41,782 nucleotides of DNA from a virus, in IMG/VR virus record IMGVR_UViG_3300047455_000334, positions 1-41,782 of that record; one strand, given 5' to 3'. The notes under the pieces are model-generated. The model had not been told where the DNA came from and searched no databases. It saw only the letters and a list, made by a program, of their open reading frames with translations. The position numbers were made by a program, and so were the translations under genes. Each line of letters opens with the position of its first letter. The stretch's first letter is position 1. Positions 1 to 5,459 of this stretch are shown here, piece after piece.

Positions 1-60
1 GCTTTTTCCAATTAACGCCAAAATTTTAAAAATAGTAAAATGGCAACCTTCTTTTTTCAA
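1..60 (-). CDS. Probable 5' end of a minus-strand gene, cut by the window edge
   Basis: Reading leftward from a TTG at 60-58 gives an open frame of 20 codons to base 1, beginning MKKEGCHFTIFKILALIG. The TTG is preceded by AAAAAGG at a normal Shine-Dalgarno distance, resembling the AAAGG leader used elsewhere in this window. The frame lies just downstream of, and on the same strand as, the methylglyoxal synthase gene, so it could be the next gene of that transcript. The frame is also open upstream of the TTG for about ten codons, so the exact start is uncertain. A product cannot be named from 20 residues; the stretch is hydrophobic with a basic start. An inverted repeat (ACGCCAAAA at 15-23, TTTTGGCGT at 66-74) brackets it and may be coincidence. 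Confidence 0.3.
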   Translation of the reverse strand, partial: MKKEGCHFTIFKILALIGKS

Positions 61-95
61 AACCTTTTTGGCGTCGAGGAAAATATATACTTATA

Positions 96-476
96 TTATT
101 TACTTCGTTTAAAATATTTTATTAATATAGAGGCAGTCCTATAATTAGTAGCCAGTGGTATATCATGCACGTCACACAACCTCATTAACATATTAATATC
201 TACATCATGTGGGTGTTTATCTAGTGGGTCTCTCATAAATATAACTCCAGTTACCTCACCTCTTACAACCATGGCAGCAATTTCTGCGTCCCCACCTAAT
301 GGACCCGAATTTACTGTATCTACATTATCTATCCCCGCATGCTTTACTTTCTTTCCCGTAGTACCTGTTGTAACAATTTGAACATCTTTTCTGTTAAAGA
401 AAGGTAAACGTTTAGATACAAACGCAACCATGTCTGCTTTTTTGTTATCATGTGCAATAAGTGCAAATCTCATCAA
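96..476 (-). CDS. mgsA: Methylglyoxal synthase
   Basis: Predicted to convert dihydroxyacetone phosphate to methylglyoxal and inorganic phosphate in the cytoplasm, bypassing lower glycolysis. The 126-aa protein contains the diagnostic blocks in order: ALIAHDNKK (residues 5-13), TTGTTG (36-41), SGPLGGD (57-63), RDPLDKHPHDVD (82-93) and PLATN (107-111). By comparison with the E. coli enzyme, the catalytic and phosphate-binding residues are all present: H9, D10, D63 (the general base), D83, H90 and D93. It is somewhat shorter than E. coli MgsA (152 aa), mainly at the ends, but the whole domain is there. MGS-like domains also occur in carbamoyl-phosphate synthase and PurH, but those are parts of larger proteins and lack this His/Asp set. 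The gene overlaps the upstream coiled-coil gene by four bases (ATGA), implying one transcript. A metabolic enzyme in a T4-like phage is unusual; the benefit to the phage is not visible from sequence. Confidence 0.92.
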   Translation of the reverse strand: MMRFALIAHDNKKADMVAFVSKRLPFFNRKDVQIVTTGTTGKKVKHAGIDNVDTVNSGPLGGDAEIAAMVVRGEVTGVIFMRDPLDKHPHDVDINMLMRLCDVHDIPLATNYRTASILIKYFKRSK

Positions 477-901
477 TACCTTGCTTTTAAATCCGGATCG
501 TCTTGGAAACGTTTTAACGCACTATTTAAAATTTGTATATCCGAATTAATTTTCCTAAATTGATTATCCGCTACGTCAAATAGTTTTTTATGACTTAGTC
601 CTTGCGTATTAAAAGTTTTCGCCAAATCTGTTATCCGTTCATTTAATTCAGTGTTACCCGCATACGCATCATCACTCATCTGTTTCCCTAACTTCTCATT
701 ATTATCCAGAACCTCAATTAATTGCTCCCTTACACTATCAAATTTTCCTGAAACCTCATCTTGTGTCATTTGGGTGAGCGAATATAGTCGCGATGACTCC
801 TCCAGCAATTCATCATATGACGATTTTACTTTACGTAGTAACAAAACACCATATACTGTTCCTACTGTTAGTATTCCACTAATAAAATATATTAACTCCA
901 T
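473..901 (-). CDS. Membrane-anchored coiled-coil protein of unknown function
   Basis: The 142-aa product starts with a single hydrophobic segment (about residues 2-22, MELIYFISGILTVGTVYG) followed by a basic LLRKVK boundary, which suggests an N-terminal membrane anchor with the rest in the cytoplasm. Residues 25-135 are rich in charged residues and leucines with heptad-like spacing, as in a long helical coiled coil. No enzymatic motif or named family was recognised. It is the first gene of the minus-strand transcript: a promoter lies at 920-950 and its stop codon overlaps the start of the methylglyoxal synthase gene. It could be a membrane scaffold or host-modifying protein; this is inference. 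Confidence 0.75.
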   Translation of the reverse strand: MELIYFISGILTVGTVYGVLLLRKVKSSYDELLEESSRLYSLTQMTQDEVSGKFDSVREQLIEVLDNNEKLGKQMSDDAYAGNTELNERITDLAKTFNTQGLSHKKLFDVADNQFRKINSDIQILNSALKRFQDDPDLKARY

Positions 902-919
902 TTTCTATTTTTATATACG

Positions 920-950
920 CCAATATACGAACCCCAATCAAAGGGTCCAC
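920..950 (-). promoter_or_regulatory. Early-type promoter for the minus-strand mgsA transcript
   Basis: On the minus strand the order is GTGG (950-947), a 19-base spacer, then TATATTGG (927-920) directly preceded by TTCG. The layout matches the plus-strand promoters at 1461 and 1856, including the TTCG just before the -7 box. The spacer holds a short inverted repeat (GGACCC and GGGTTC with one G-T pair). Transcription would start about 20 bases before the ATG at 901. The -7 box fits the Bacteroidetes pattern TAnnTTTG in most positions. Confidence 0.6.
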
Positions 951-1014
951 GTAGTTTTGTAAAATAAATATAAGTATATTGTATATACGGATGTATAGAT
1001 GTGGATATGTATAA

Positions 1015-1034
1015 GAGAAAGAGTCGTTTTTCTC
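1015..1034. other. Small inverted repeat in the divergent intergenic region
   Basis: GAGAAA (1015-1020) and TTTCTC (1029-1034) can form a six-pair stem with an eight-base loop, followed by CTTTTA. It lies between the minus-strand promoter and the late promoter of the next plus-strand gene. It could be a weak terminator or an operator, and its small size means chance cannot be excluded. Confidence 0.25.
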
Positions 1035-1041
1035 CTTTTAT

Positions 1042-1056
1042 ATATTTATAATAAAA
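1042..1056 (+). promoter_or_regulatory. Late-type promoter (TATTTATA core at 1043-1050)
   Basis: The sequence ATATTTATAATAAAATAAC followed by ATTATG is repeated base for base upstream of the late gene at 7254, with the core 13 bases before the ATG in both. No TTTG box is found 20 bases upstream, unlike the early-type promoters here. The conserved ATATTTATAATAAA is the likely recognition site of the gp55-like factor encoded at 6512-7216. The T4 late box is TATAAATA on the sense strand; here TATTTATA or the overlapping TATAATAA is the counterpart. Confidence 0.7.
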
Positions 1057-1063
1057 TAACATT

Positions 1064-1444
1064 ATGGCCGATTATACAGCAGAACAGTTAAGAGAAGGAG
1101 TTTTAATAACTGATGAATTAGTAGGTGAAACAAATTTTAATTTATCTTTCCCCTCCTCACTATCAGGGTCAGCTTATTTTACTTTTGAGACAAAAAGAAA
1201 CGTAACAGGTTCTTATGAGAATGTAACTCCTTTGGCATTTGGAGATAAAGAAGTTGGAGCATCATCATTAATTAATATTAGTCCAAAAGGTGGAGTAAAT
1301 TATACGGGTTATGTTTGGTCTGCAATAGTTAGAGATGGTGGATCAAGCGTTAATAATGTTATTACATGGACTCCTTCCACTAATGTTGGAGTTGGAACAG
1401 CTTACTTAAGAGGTACAGGTGGTATTTCTGTAAATGTAGTATAA
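1064..1444 (+). CDS. Small putative virion protein of unknown function
   Basis: The 126-aa product begins MADYTAEQLREGVLITDELVG and is rich in Ser, Thr, Gly and Asn with alternating hydrophobic residues, consistent with an all-beta fold. There is no signal peptide, membrane segment or enzymatic motif. The start is fixed by the late promoter core 13 bases upstream; there is no Shine-Dalgarno. The only functional argument is regulation: its promoter is identical to that of the structural gene at 7254, so it is probably made late and may be part of the particle. It stands alone between the minus-strand transcript and the early-type promoter at 1461. Confidence 0.7.
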   Translation: MADYTAEQLREGVLITDELVGETNFNLSFPSSLSGSAYFTFETKRNVTGSYENVTPLAFGDKEVGASSLINISPKGGVNYTGYVWSAIVRDGGSSVNNVITWTPSTNVGVGTAYLRGTGGISVNVV

Positions 1445-1460
1445 AGCTCCCGTGCATCTA

Positions 1461-1492
1461 TTTGGCTACCCGGGATATCCTTCGTATATTTA
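1461..1492 (+). promoter_or_regulatory. Early-type promoter with Bacteroidetes -33/-7 boxes
   Basis: TTTGG (1461-1465) is followed by a 19-base spacer and TATATTTA (1485-1492), which fits the Bacteroidetes primary sigma pattern of TTTG, 19-21 bases and TAnnTTTG except for the last base. The spacer CTACCCGGGATATCCTTCG is nearly identical to the one at 40531-40549. It contains CCCGGG and GGATATCC palindromes and ends in TTCG, as in the sister promoters. Transcription would begin about 40 bases before the ATG at 1539. Confidence 0.75.
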
Positions 1493-1538
1493 CGTGTTCG
1501 AATGTTTCGAGCTATTAAAATTTAAAAATAAAGGTTAT

Positions 1539-1832
1539 ATGTCAAATTTAAACGAAGTGTTAGAATTCATTAAAAATTCAGATTTACAAGAATTTAATAA
1601 AATAAAAAATGCAGTTTCTATTAGAAAATCAGAACTTGCTTGGGATGCTAAATTATCATTTAGAATAGGTGATATGGTTGGTATTGATCATAAAAAAATA
1701 TCTCCTAATGAAACATTTAGAGTTATTAAAATTAATAGTAAGAATATTAAAGTTCAAGGTGATAAAGGTTCTTATTCAGTAGCACCTAGTTTATTGGTTA
1801 AGAAAACATTCACAACAGAAGTTTACAGTTAA
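1539..1832 (+). CDS. Small protein with a possible SH3-like fold, function unknown
   Basis: The 97-aa product starts MSNLNEVLEFIKNSDLQEF. The frame is open further upstream to 1452, but that extension runs through the promoter at 1461-1492; ATG 1539 is chosen because AATAAAGG (1527-1534) lies five bases before it, the same leader used at 1923 and 40598. The N-terminal 40 residues are helical and charged. The rest (FRIGDMVGIDHKKISPNE, then FRVIKINSKNIKVQG) has the strand pattern of a small SH3/KOW-like barrel, a fold often used to bind nucleic acid or protein. That fold assignment is tentative. Expression is probably early. Confidence 0.75.
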   Translation: MSNLNEVLEFIKNSDLQEFNKIKNAVSIRKSELAWDAKLSFRIGDMVGIDHKKISPNETFRVIKINSKNIKVQGDKGSYSVAPSLLVKKTFTTEVYS

Positions 1833-1849
1833 TTTAAAAGTAATGCACA

Positions 1850-1886
1850 GGTAGCTTGGCTCCCCAGGCTACCTTTCGTATATTTA
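1850..1886 (+). promoter_or_regulatory. Early-type promoter overlapping a 10-bp hairpin
   Basis: TTGG (1856-1859), a 19-base spacer and TATATTTA (1879-1886) form the promoter of the DUF932 gene, with transcription starting about 30 bases before the ATG. A strong inverted repeat covers its upstream half: GGTAGCTTGG (1850-1859) pairs with CCAGGCTACC (1864-1873) with one G-T pair and a four-base loop, then TTTCG. In a transcript reading through from 1539-1832 this hairpin could act as a terminator; in DNA it could be a dimeric regulator site inside the promoter. Confidence 0.75.
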
Positions 1887-1922
1887 GGTATAAATAAATA
1901 ATTAAAATTAAATAAAGGTCAT

Positions 1923-2732
1923 ATGTTAAATTTAGAAAGTAGTAAGTTTTTAAACAAGAAAGAGTTAAATGAGATCGCTCCAAGTATCTTCACAATGAAA
2001 CCTTCAAATGAAGTTTCAGAAAAATATACCCACATTCCAACTGAACAAGTTATTGATGATATGGAATTAATGGGTTGGAAACCAGTTGACGCTAAAGAAG
2101 TTAAAGCAAGAACTAAAAACACACAGGGTGTTCAAAAACACTTAGTTATATTTAGAAATGATGATGTTGTTATTAATGGTCAAGATGGTGATGTTGTTTA
2201 TCCTCAAATATTAATTACTAATTCACATGATGGTAAGAATGCTTTCCAATTTACAGCAGGATTATTTAGAATGATTTGTGAAAATGGTTTAGTTATAGCT
2301 ACAGATGAATTTGAAGATTTAAAAATGCGTCATATGGGTTATACGTTTGAAGATTTGCAAGTATTAATTAAAGGTATGGTTGAGAAATTACCTTTAACAG
2401 TAGAAGCAATGAACAAAATGAAAGAAGTTGAATTACAAGAAGAGCAAATGTTTAATCTTGCTAAATCATTTCTAGATATTAGAGTAGAAGGTACTAACAA
2501 TACTTACGATGATCAAGCAATTGATGATGTTCTAGAAGCACAACGTTCAAAAGATGAAGGTAATATGCTTTGGGAAGTATTTAATAGAGTTCAGGAAAAT
2601 ATTATTGAAGGTAATTTTGAATACAAAACACCATCAGGAAAAGTTCGTCAAGCTAGAATTATTAAGAATTTCAAGCAAGACCAAGATGTGAATAAAAAAA
2701 TGTTTAATAAAGCATTAGAATTAGTAGCATAA
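1923..2732 (+). CDS. DUF932 family phage/plasmid protein
   Basis: The 269-aa product matches the DUF932 family (phage/plasmid-like proteins) as I know it. Recognisable blocks are VQKHLVIFRNDDVVING (about residues 69-85), DVVYPQILITNSHDGKNAF (89-107), TAGLFRMICENGLVIAT (111-127) and the LPLTVEAMNKMKEVELQEEQM helix (156-176). The length is close to the usual 260-300 aa. The biochemical role of this family is not established; members are common on phages and plasmids. The start is set by AATAAAGG at 1911-1918. Its own early-type promoter lies at 1850-1886, and its stop codon overlaps by one base the start of the following lipoprotein gene, so the two are probably co-translated. Confidence 0.88.
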   Translation: MLNLESSKFLNKKELNEIAPSIFTMKPSNEVSEKYTHIPTEQVIDDMELMGWKPVDAKEVKARTKNTQGVQKHLVIFRNDDVVINGQDGDVVYPQILITNSHDGKNAFQFTAGLFRMICENGLVIATDEFEDLKMRHMGYTFEDLQVLIKGMVEKLPLTVEAMNKMKEVELQEEQMFNLAKSFLDIRVEGTNNTYDDQAIDDVLEAQRSKDEGNMLWEVFNRVQENIIEGNFEYKTPSGKVRQARIIKNFKQDQDVNKKMFNKALELVA

Positions 2733-3346
2733 TGAAAAAGTTTATTTACATAACCTTAATAAGTTTCTTCTGGGCATGTAGCCCAGAGGAGCTTATTGAA
2801 AATTACCCTTGTATAGGTGATTGTGGTACAGCTTTTTACATAGATCCCTTAGTATCACCTGGTGTTTTTCAAGACAGTAATGGATATTGGCATATTGAAC
2901 ATCAAGGTATACAATATTTTACTATAAAAGGTAATACTAGTGAATTACACCCCGATTATGTTGTTAATGGAGTTCCATTAATTGAAACTGTATTTGATTC
3001 TGATTATTGGATTTGGATAAATGGAATTAGTTTTACAGTACCTTTATATAGTGTATTAGGGTACTTTACAGGTAGTAATTTTAACAATCCAATTCCCATA
3101 GGTGATTTAACTTATACAATAGAAGATATGGCTAATAACCATCCACCACTTAATATAGTAGGTTATTCATATAATCCTAATTCTGATATTCAAAGTTTAG
3201 GTACTTATAGTAAGTATAATACCCACCCACAACAACAAATATTTTTTGATAATCAAATGGTAGGTGACACAGCTAAAGTTTTTATTAAAACTATATTTAA
3301 TAATGATATAGAAGTAGAAAAAGAATTTAAAATAATATTCGAATGA
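2732..3346 (+). CDS. Phage-encoded lipoprotein
   Basis: The 204-aa product starts with a typical lipoprotein signal, MKKFIYITLISFFWAC, with C16 as the predicted lipid-modified cysteine. The residues after it (SPEEL) carry two acidic residues close to the cysteine, as in the export signal that sends Bacteroidetes lipoproteins to the cell surface. The mature part is about 188 residues, aromatic and beta-rich (GYWHIEHQG, YWIWINGISF), and has C27 and C31 that could form a disulphide. No named family was recognised. A phage lipoprotein made from an early promoter suggests superinfection exclusion or receptor masking, as with the T5 Llp lipoprotein; this is an analogy, not homology. It overlaps the next gene by four bases (ATGA). 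Confidence 0.8.
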   Translation: MKKFIYITLISFFWACSPEELIENYPCIGDCGTAFYIDPLVSPGVFQDSNGYWHIEHQGIQYFTIKGNTSELHPDYVVNGVPLIETVFDSDYWIWINGISFTVPLYSVLGYFTGSNFNNPIPIGDLTYTIEDMANNHPPLNIVGYSYNPNSDIQSLGTYSKYNTHPQQQIFFDNQMVGDTAKVFIKTIFNNDIEVEKEFKIIFE

Positions 3347-3819
3347 GTCTAGATAAAATAACAGTCCAAGAAGCTAAACAGTTTATTCCACTAAAAGAAA
3401 ATTATGGGAATACGGATTTAGAACATGCTAGATATTTTACCCTAACACCCAGCGAAAAAGGGGGTGGATGGGAAAATGTAACGTATTATACCGATAAAAA
3501 ATATGGAATATATGCGGATAAGGGTGATGGGGATCAATGGGTATATGTTTTATCTAACCCAACTCAACCTGGGTTGTTAAAAATAGGTTATACTAAAAAA
3601 CTCCCAGAAGAAAGAGCTAAACAAATATCTTCAGCAACAGGTGTTGCTTTACCATATAAAGTAGAATGGGCATACCAATGTTTTAATGGTGAAATGGTAG
3701 AAAGAGAAGTACACCATAAATTAAAGGCACAACGTGTCAATAGTAGTAAAGAATTTTTCCAAATTAGCTTGGAAGAGGCAAAAGAAACAATTAACTTAAT
3801 AGGCAATAAATTTAAATAA
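3343..3819 (+). CDS. T5orf172/MUG113-type (GIY-YIG superfamily) domain protein
   Basis: The 158-aa protein ends in a domain of the T5orf172/MUG113 group within the GIY-YIG nuclease superfamily. The first motif is VYVLSNP (67-73) followed by LLKIGYT (78-84), then R91, the EREVHHKL helix with E120 and H124 (120-127), and EFFQIS (137-142). Residues 1-60 form a separate, aromatic, charged N-terminal part without a clear match. Family members are found in phages and poxviruses; nuclease activity is assumed for some but not shown for most. The start overlaps the lipoprotein stop (ATGA), so it belongs to the transcript that begins at the 1856 promoter. Confidence 0.8.
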   Translation: MSLDKITVQEAKQFIPLKENYGNTDLEHARYFTLTPSEKGGGWENVTYYTDKKYGIYADKGDGDQWVYVLSNPTQPGLLKIGYTKKLPEERAKQISSATGVALPYKVEWAYQCFNGEMVEREVHHKLKAQRVNSSKEFFQISLEEAKETINLIGNKFK

Positions 3820-3820
3820 T

Positions 3821-4015
3821 ATGTCAAAACAAGAAGAATTAGACCAACAAAAATCAGAATTAATTAATGATTTAGTAGCTACATCAACTGTAATGGATGA
3901 AGTATGGAGATACCACCCAGACAATCCAGAAAAAAAAGATGTTGTTAAAGAATATGAAATATTAAAGCAAATTCAAAAAGATATTGAATCTGAATTAGCG
4001 GATCTAGATAAATAA
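3821..4015 (+). CDS. Small helical protein, unknown
   Basis: A 64-aa, highly charged product (begins MSKQEELDQQKSELINDLV) with heptad-like hydrophobic spacing across most of its length, suggesting a two-helix or coiled-coil protein. It starts one base after the preceding stop codon and has no Shine-Dalgarno of its own, so translation is probably coupled. No family was recognised. Confidence 0.6.
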   Translation: MSKQEELDQQKSELINDLVATSTVMDEVWRYHPDNPEKKDVVKEYEILKQIQKDIESELADLDK

Positions 4016-4019
4016 TACA

Positions 4020-4033
4020 TATTTATAATTAAA
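4020..4033 (+). promoter_or_regulatory. Late-type promoter before the nuclease gene
   Basis: TATTTATA (4020-4027) followed by ATTAAA repeats the late core seen at 1043 and 7233. It is placed 13 bases before the ATG at 4041, the same distance as in those two. This would allow late expression of the two genes that follow even though they also lie in the early transcript. Confidence 0.6.
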
Positions 4034-4040
4034 CATTATT

Positions 4041-4385
4041 ATGTATATTTATAAAGCAAAATGTGAAAGAGTAGTAGATGGGGATACTATTGATGCTACT
4101 ATTGATCTTGGTTTTGATACTTGGAAAAAAATTAGAATTAGATTAGTTGGTATTAATGCTGCCGAGTCTCGTACCCGAGATTTAGAAGAAAAGGCAAGAG
4201 GTTTAGCTGCTAAACAATATGTTAAAGATATTTTAATTAAACATAATAATGAATTTATATTACACTCTCAAGGTGTAGGTAAGTATGGTAGATGTTTGGG
4301 TGATATATTTTTAGGTGATGTTAAGTTAAATGATTTATTAATTACAGAAGGACATGCTGTAGAATATTTTGGAGGTAAAAGATGA
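4041..4385 (+). CDS. Thermonuclease-like (SNase family) nuclease
   Basis: The 114-aa product is a compact staphylococcal-nuclease domain (TNase/SNc). The VVDGDTIDATIDLGF strand pair (11-25) is followed by RIRLVGINAAESR (32-44) and HSQGVGKYGRCLGDIF (75-90). Catalytic residues of the family map to R34, E42 and R84, and the calcium ligand D21 to D15; the second calcium ligand D40 is replaced by N39, a change seen in other family members. It lacks a signal peptide, so it should act in the cytoplasm, possibly in host DNA breakdown. It has a late-type promoter at 4020 and overlaps the next gene by four bases. Confidence 0.88.
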   Translation: MYIYKAKCERVVDGDTIDATIDLGFDTWKKIRIRLVGINAAESRTRDLEEKARGLAAKQYVKDILIKHNNEFILHSQGVGKYGRCLGDIFLGDVKLNDLLITEGHAVEYFGGKR

Positions 4386-4807
4386 TAGATAAAGATAAAA
4401 TATTTCAATTATTTGTAGATGGAAAAGAAATTAGTGATGAGAAAACTAAATCTGAAATAAAAGATTTTATGAATGGTCCTTTTGCTAAGATTGGAATGTT
4501 TGTTAAGTTAATTCAAAATCACTATATTTTTCATCAAAAGTTAGAAAAATTTCTTAAAAAAGAACAACCTAATTATAATGTTGAATCTACAAAGGAGGCA
4601 TCTGAATTTACTGTTTATAATAGAGCTTGGTCTTATATTAAAAATATTAGTTTAGAAGACCATGATGATATTCATGCTATTATAAATTTTGATAATAAAA
4701 CATTTTATAAGGCATTAGATAGTGCAGTTACATTTTTTGAACAATATGAAGAATACGAAAAATGCGCACATCTTCATAAAATAAAAGAAGTAGTTAAAGA
4801 AATTTAA
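4382..4807 (+). CDS. Unknown helical protein
   Basis: A 141-aa, mostly helical, charged protein (begins MIDKDKIFQLFVDGKEISDE) without signal peptide, membrane segment or cysteine cluster. No family was recognised. Its ATG overlaps the nuclease stop codon (ATGA), so it is probably translated with the nuclease. The gene ends just before the hairpin and promoter-like region at 4815-4846. Confidence 0.65.
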   Translation: MIDKDKIFQLFVDGKEISDEKTKSEIKDFMNGPFAKIGMFVKLIQNHYIFHQKLEKFLKKEQPNYNVESTKEASEFTVYNRAWSYIKNISLEDHDDIHAIINFDNKTFYKALDSAVTFFEQYEEYEKCAHLHKIKEVVKEI

Positions 4808-4814
4808 AAAATAA

Positions 4815-4846
4815 TTAGGATATACAAAATATCCCTCGTACATTAG
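4815..4846 (+). promoter_or_regulatory. Diverged early-type promoter with perfect hairpin
   Basis: TTAG (4815-4818), a 20-base spacer and TACATTAG (4839-4846), again preceded by TCG, mimic the early-type promoters. The upstream part is a perfect inverted repeat, GGATAT (4818-4823) and ATATCC (4829-4834), with a five-base loop. It lies 10 bases after the stop of the preceding gene, so it may instead or also act as a terminator. The -7 box is a poorer match than in the others. Confidence 0.45.
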
Positions 4847-4850
4847 TATT

Positions 4851-4920
4851 ACAGGTTTTGTAAGAAAGGGAATAAGAAGGGATAGGAATAAAGGTAATAA
4901 AGGGTTAAGGAATACCCTGT
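4851..4920 (+). other. Purine-rich untranslated leader with competing hairpins
   Basis: This gene-free stretch is strongly purine-rich on the plus strand (4861-4912) with repeated AAGG and AAAGGG words. AGGGT (4901-4905) can pair with ACCCT (4914-4918), while ACAGG (4851-4855) can pair with CCTGT (4916-4920); the two pairings exclude each other. It would form the 5' leader of the gene at 4935 if the promoter at 4815-4846 is used. A regulatory RNA is possible, but no known class matches. Confidence 0.3.
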
Positions 4921-4934
4921 TAATATTATAAATT

Positions 4935-5138
4935 ATGAGAAATAGAAATTTAATTAATAAAAGGTTAGAACAATTAGATCATACATTAATTAACCTCCAG
5001 CGTATTGTAAATACAAAAGAACCACTTTCAACTTACAAGGAAGGGATTGAAAAAGCAAAAAATTTAGTAGAAGATCTTAGATCAATGGTAGAAAGAGAAC
5101 CTAATTCAGATAAAGAACAAAATAGTTCACTAGGATAA
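4935..5138 (+). CDS. Small coiled-coil protein, unknown
   Basis: A 67-aa charged helical product (begins MRNRNLINKRLEQLDHTL) with regularly spaced Leu/Ile residues up to about position 52 and a polar tail. There is no Shine-Dalgarno; the AT-rich stretch before the ATG resembles the other non-SD starts here. It is the first gene after the leader at 4851-4920. No family was recognised. Confidence 0.6.
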   Translation: MRNRNLINKRLEQLDHTLINLQRIVNTKEPLSTYKEGIEKAKNLVEDLRSMVEREPNSDKEQNSSLG

Positions 5139-5139
5139 A

Positions 5140-5454
5140 ATGAATAGGTTTAACAAACTTATTAATGCCTTTGGTAATTTAGATTTAATATATGAGGGTA
5201 TTAAAAATAAAGTTTTTGTTAAAGATGATGTAGAACAAATAGCTAAAATTAGATGGGGTATTTGTACAAGTTGTAATTTATTTGATACTAAAGGTACCCA
5301 TTGTGCAGTCCCAGGTACTCAACCTTGTTGTAAAGATTGTGGGTGTATCCTTACATTAAAAGTTAGATCTTTATCAGCGTATTGTCCTAAAAACAAATGG
5401 GCTGCTTTTATGCCCAAAGAAATGGAAGAACAGTTAAAAAATAATATAAAATAA
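5140..5454 (+). CDS. Cysteine-rich, probably zinc-binding protein
   Basis: The 104-aa product has eight cysteines in its middle and C-terminal part: C42 and C45 (CTSC), C55, C63 and C64, C67 and C69 (CKDCGC), and C82. The CxxC pairs and the position of C82 suggest one or two zinc-ribbon-like sites. Residues 1-35 are helical. Such proteins can bind DNA, RNA or RNA polymerase, but nothing in the sequence decides between these. It sits one base after the previous stop and a few bases before the HD-domain gene, within the same transcript. Confidence 0.72.
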   Translation: MNRFNKLINAFGNLDLIYEGIKNKVFVKDDVEQIAKIRWGICTSCNLFDTKGTHCAVPGTQPCCKDCGCILTLKVRSLSAYCPKNKWAAFMPKEMEEQLKNNIK

Positions 5455-5459
5455 AAGTT

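Noticed and set aside
15-74. Terminator formed by ACGCCAAAA and TTTTGGCGT
   Set aside because: The two arms are 42 bases apart and lie within a probable coding frame; the pairing is too distant for a typical terminator.
96-476. MGS-like domain of carbamoyl-phosphate synthase or PurH
   Set aside because: The protein is free-standing and has the complete MgsA His/Asp set (H9, D10, D63, D83, H90, D93).
651-962. Plus-strand frame of 103 aa opposite the coiled-coil gene
   Set aside because: It is antisense to a better supported gene and has a Ser/Cys-rich composition typical of a shadow frame.
1452-1538. N-terminal extension of the 97-aa protein
   Set aside because: The extension runs through the promoter at 1461-1492, and AATAAAGG lies immediately before the internal ATG at 1539.
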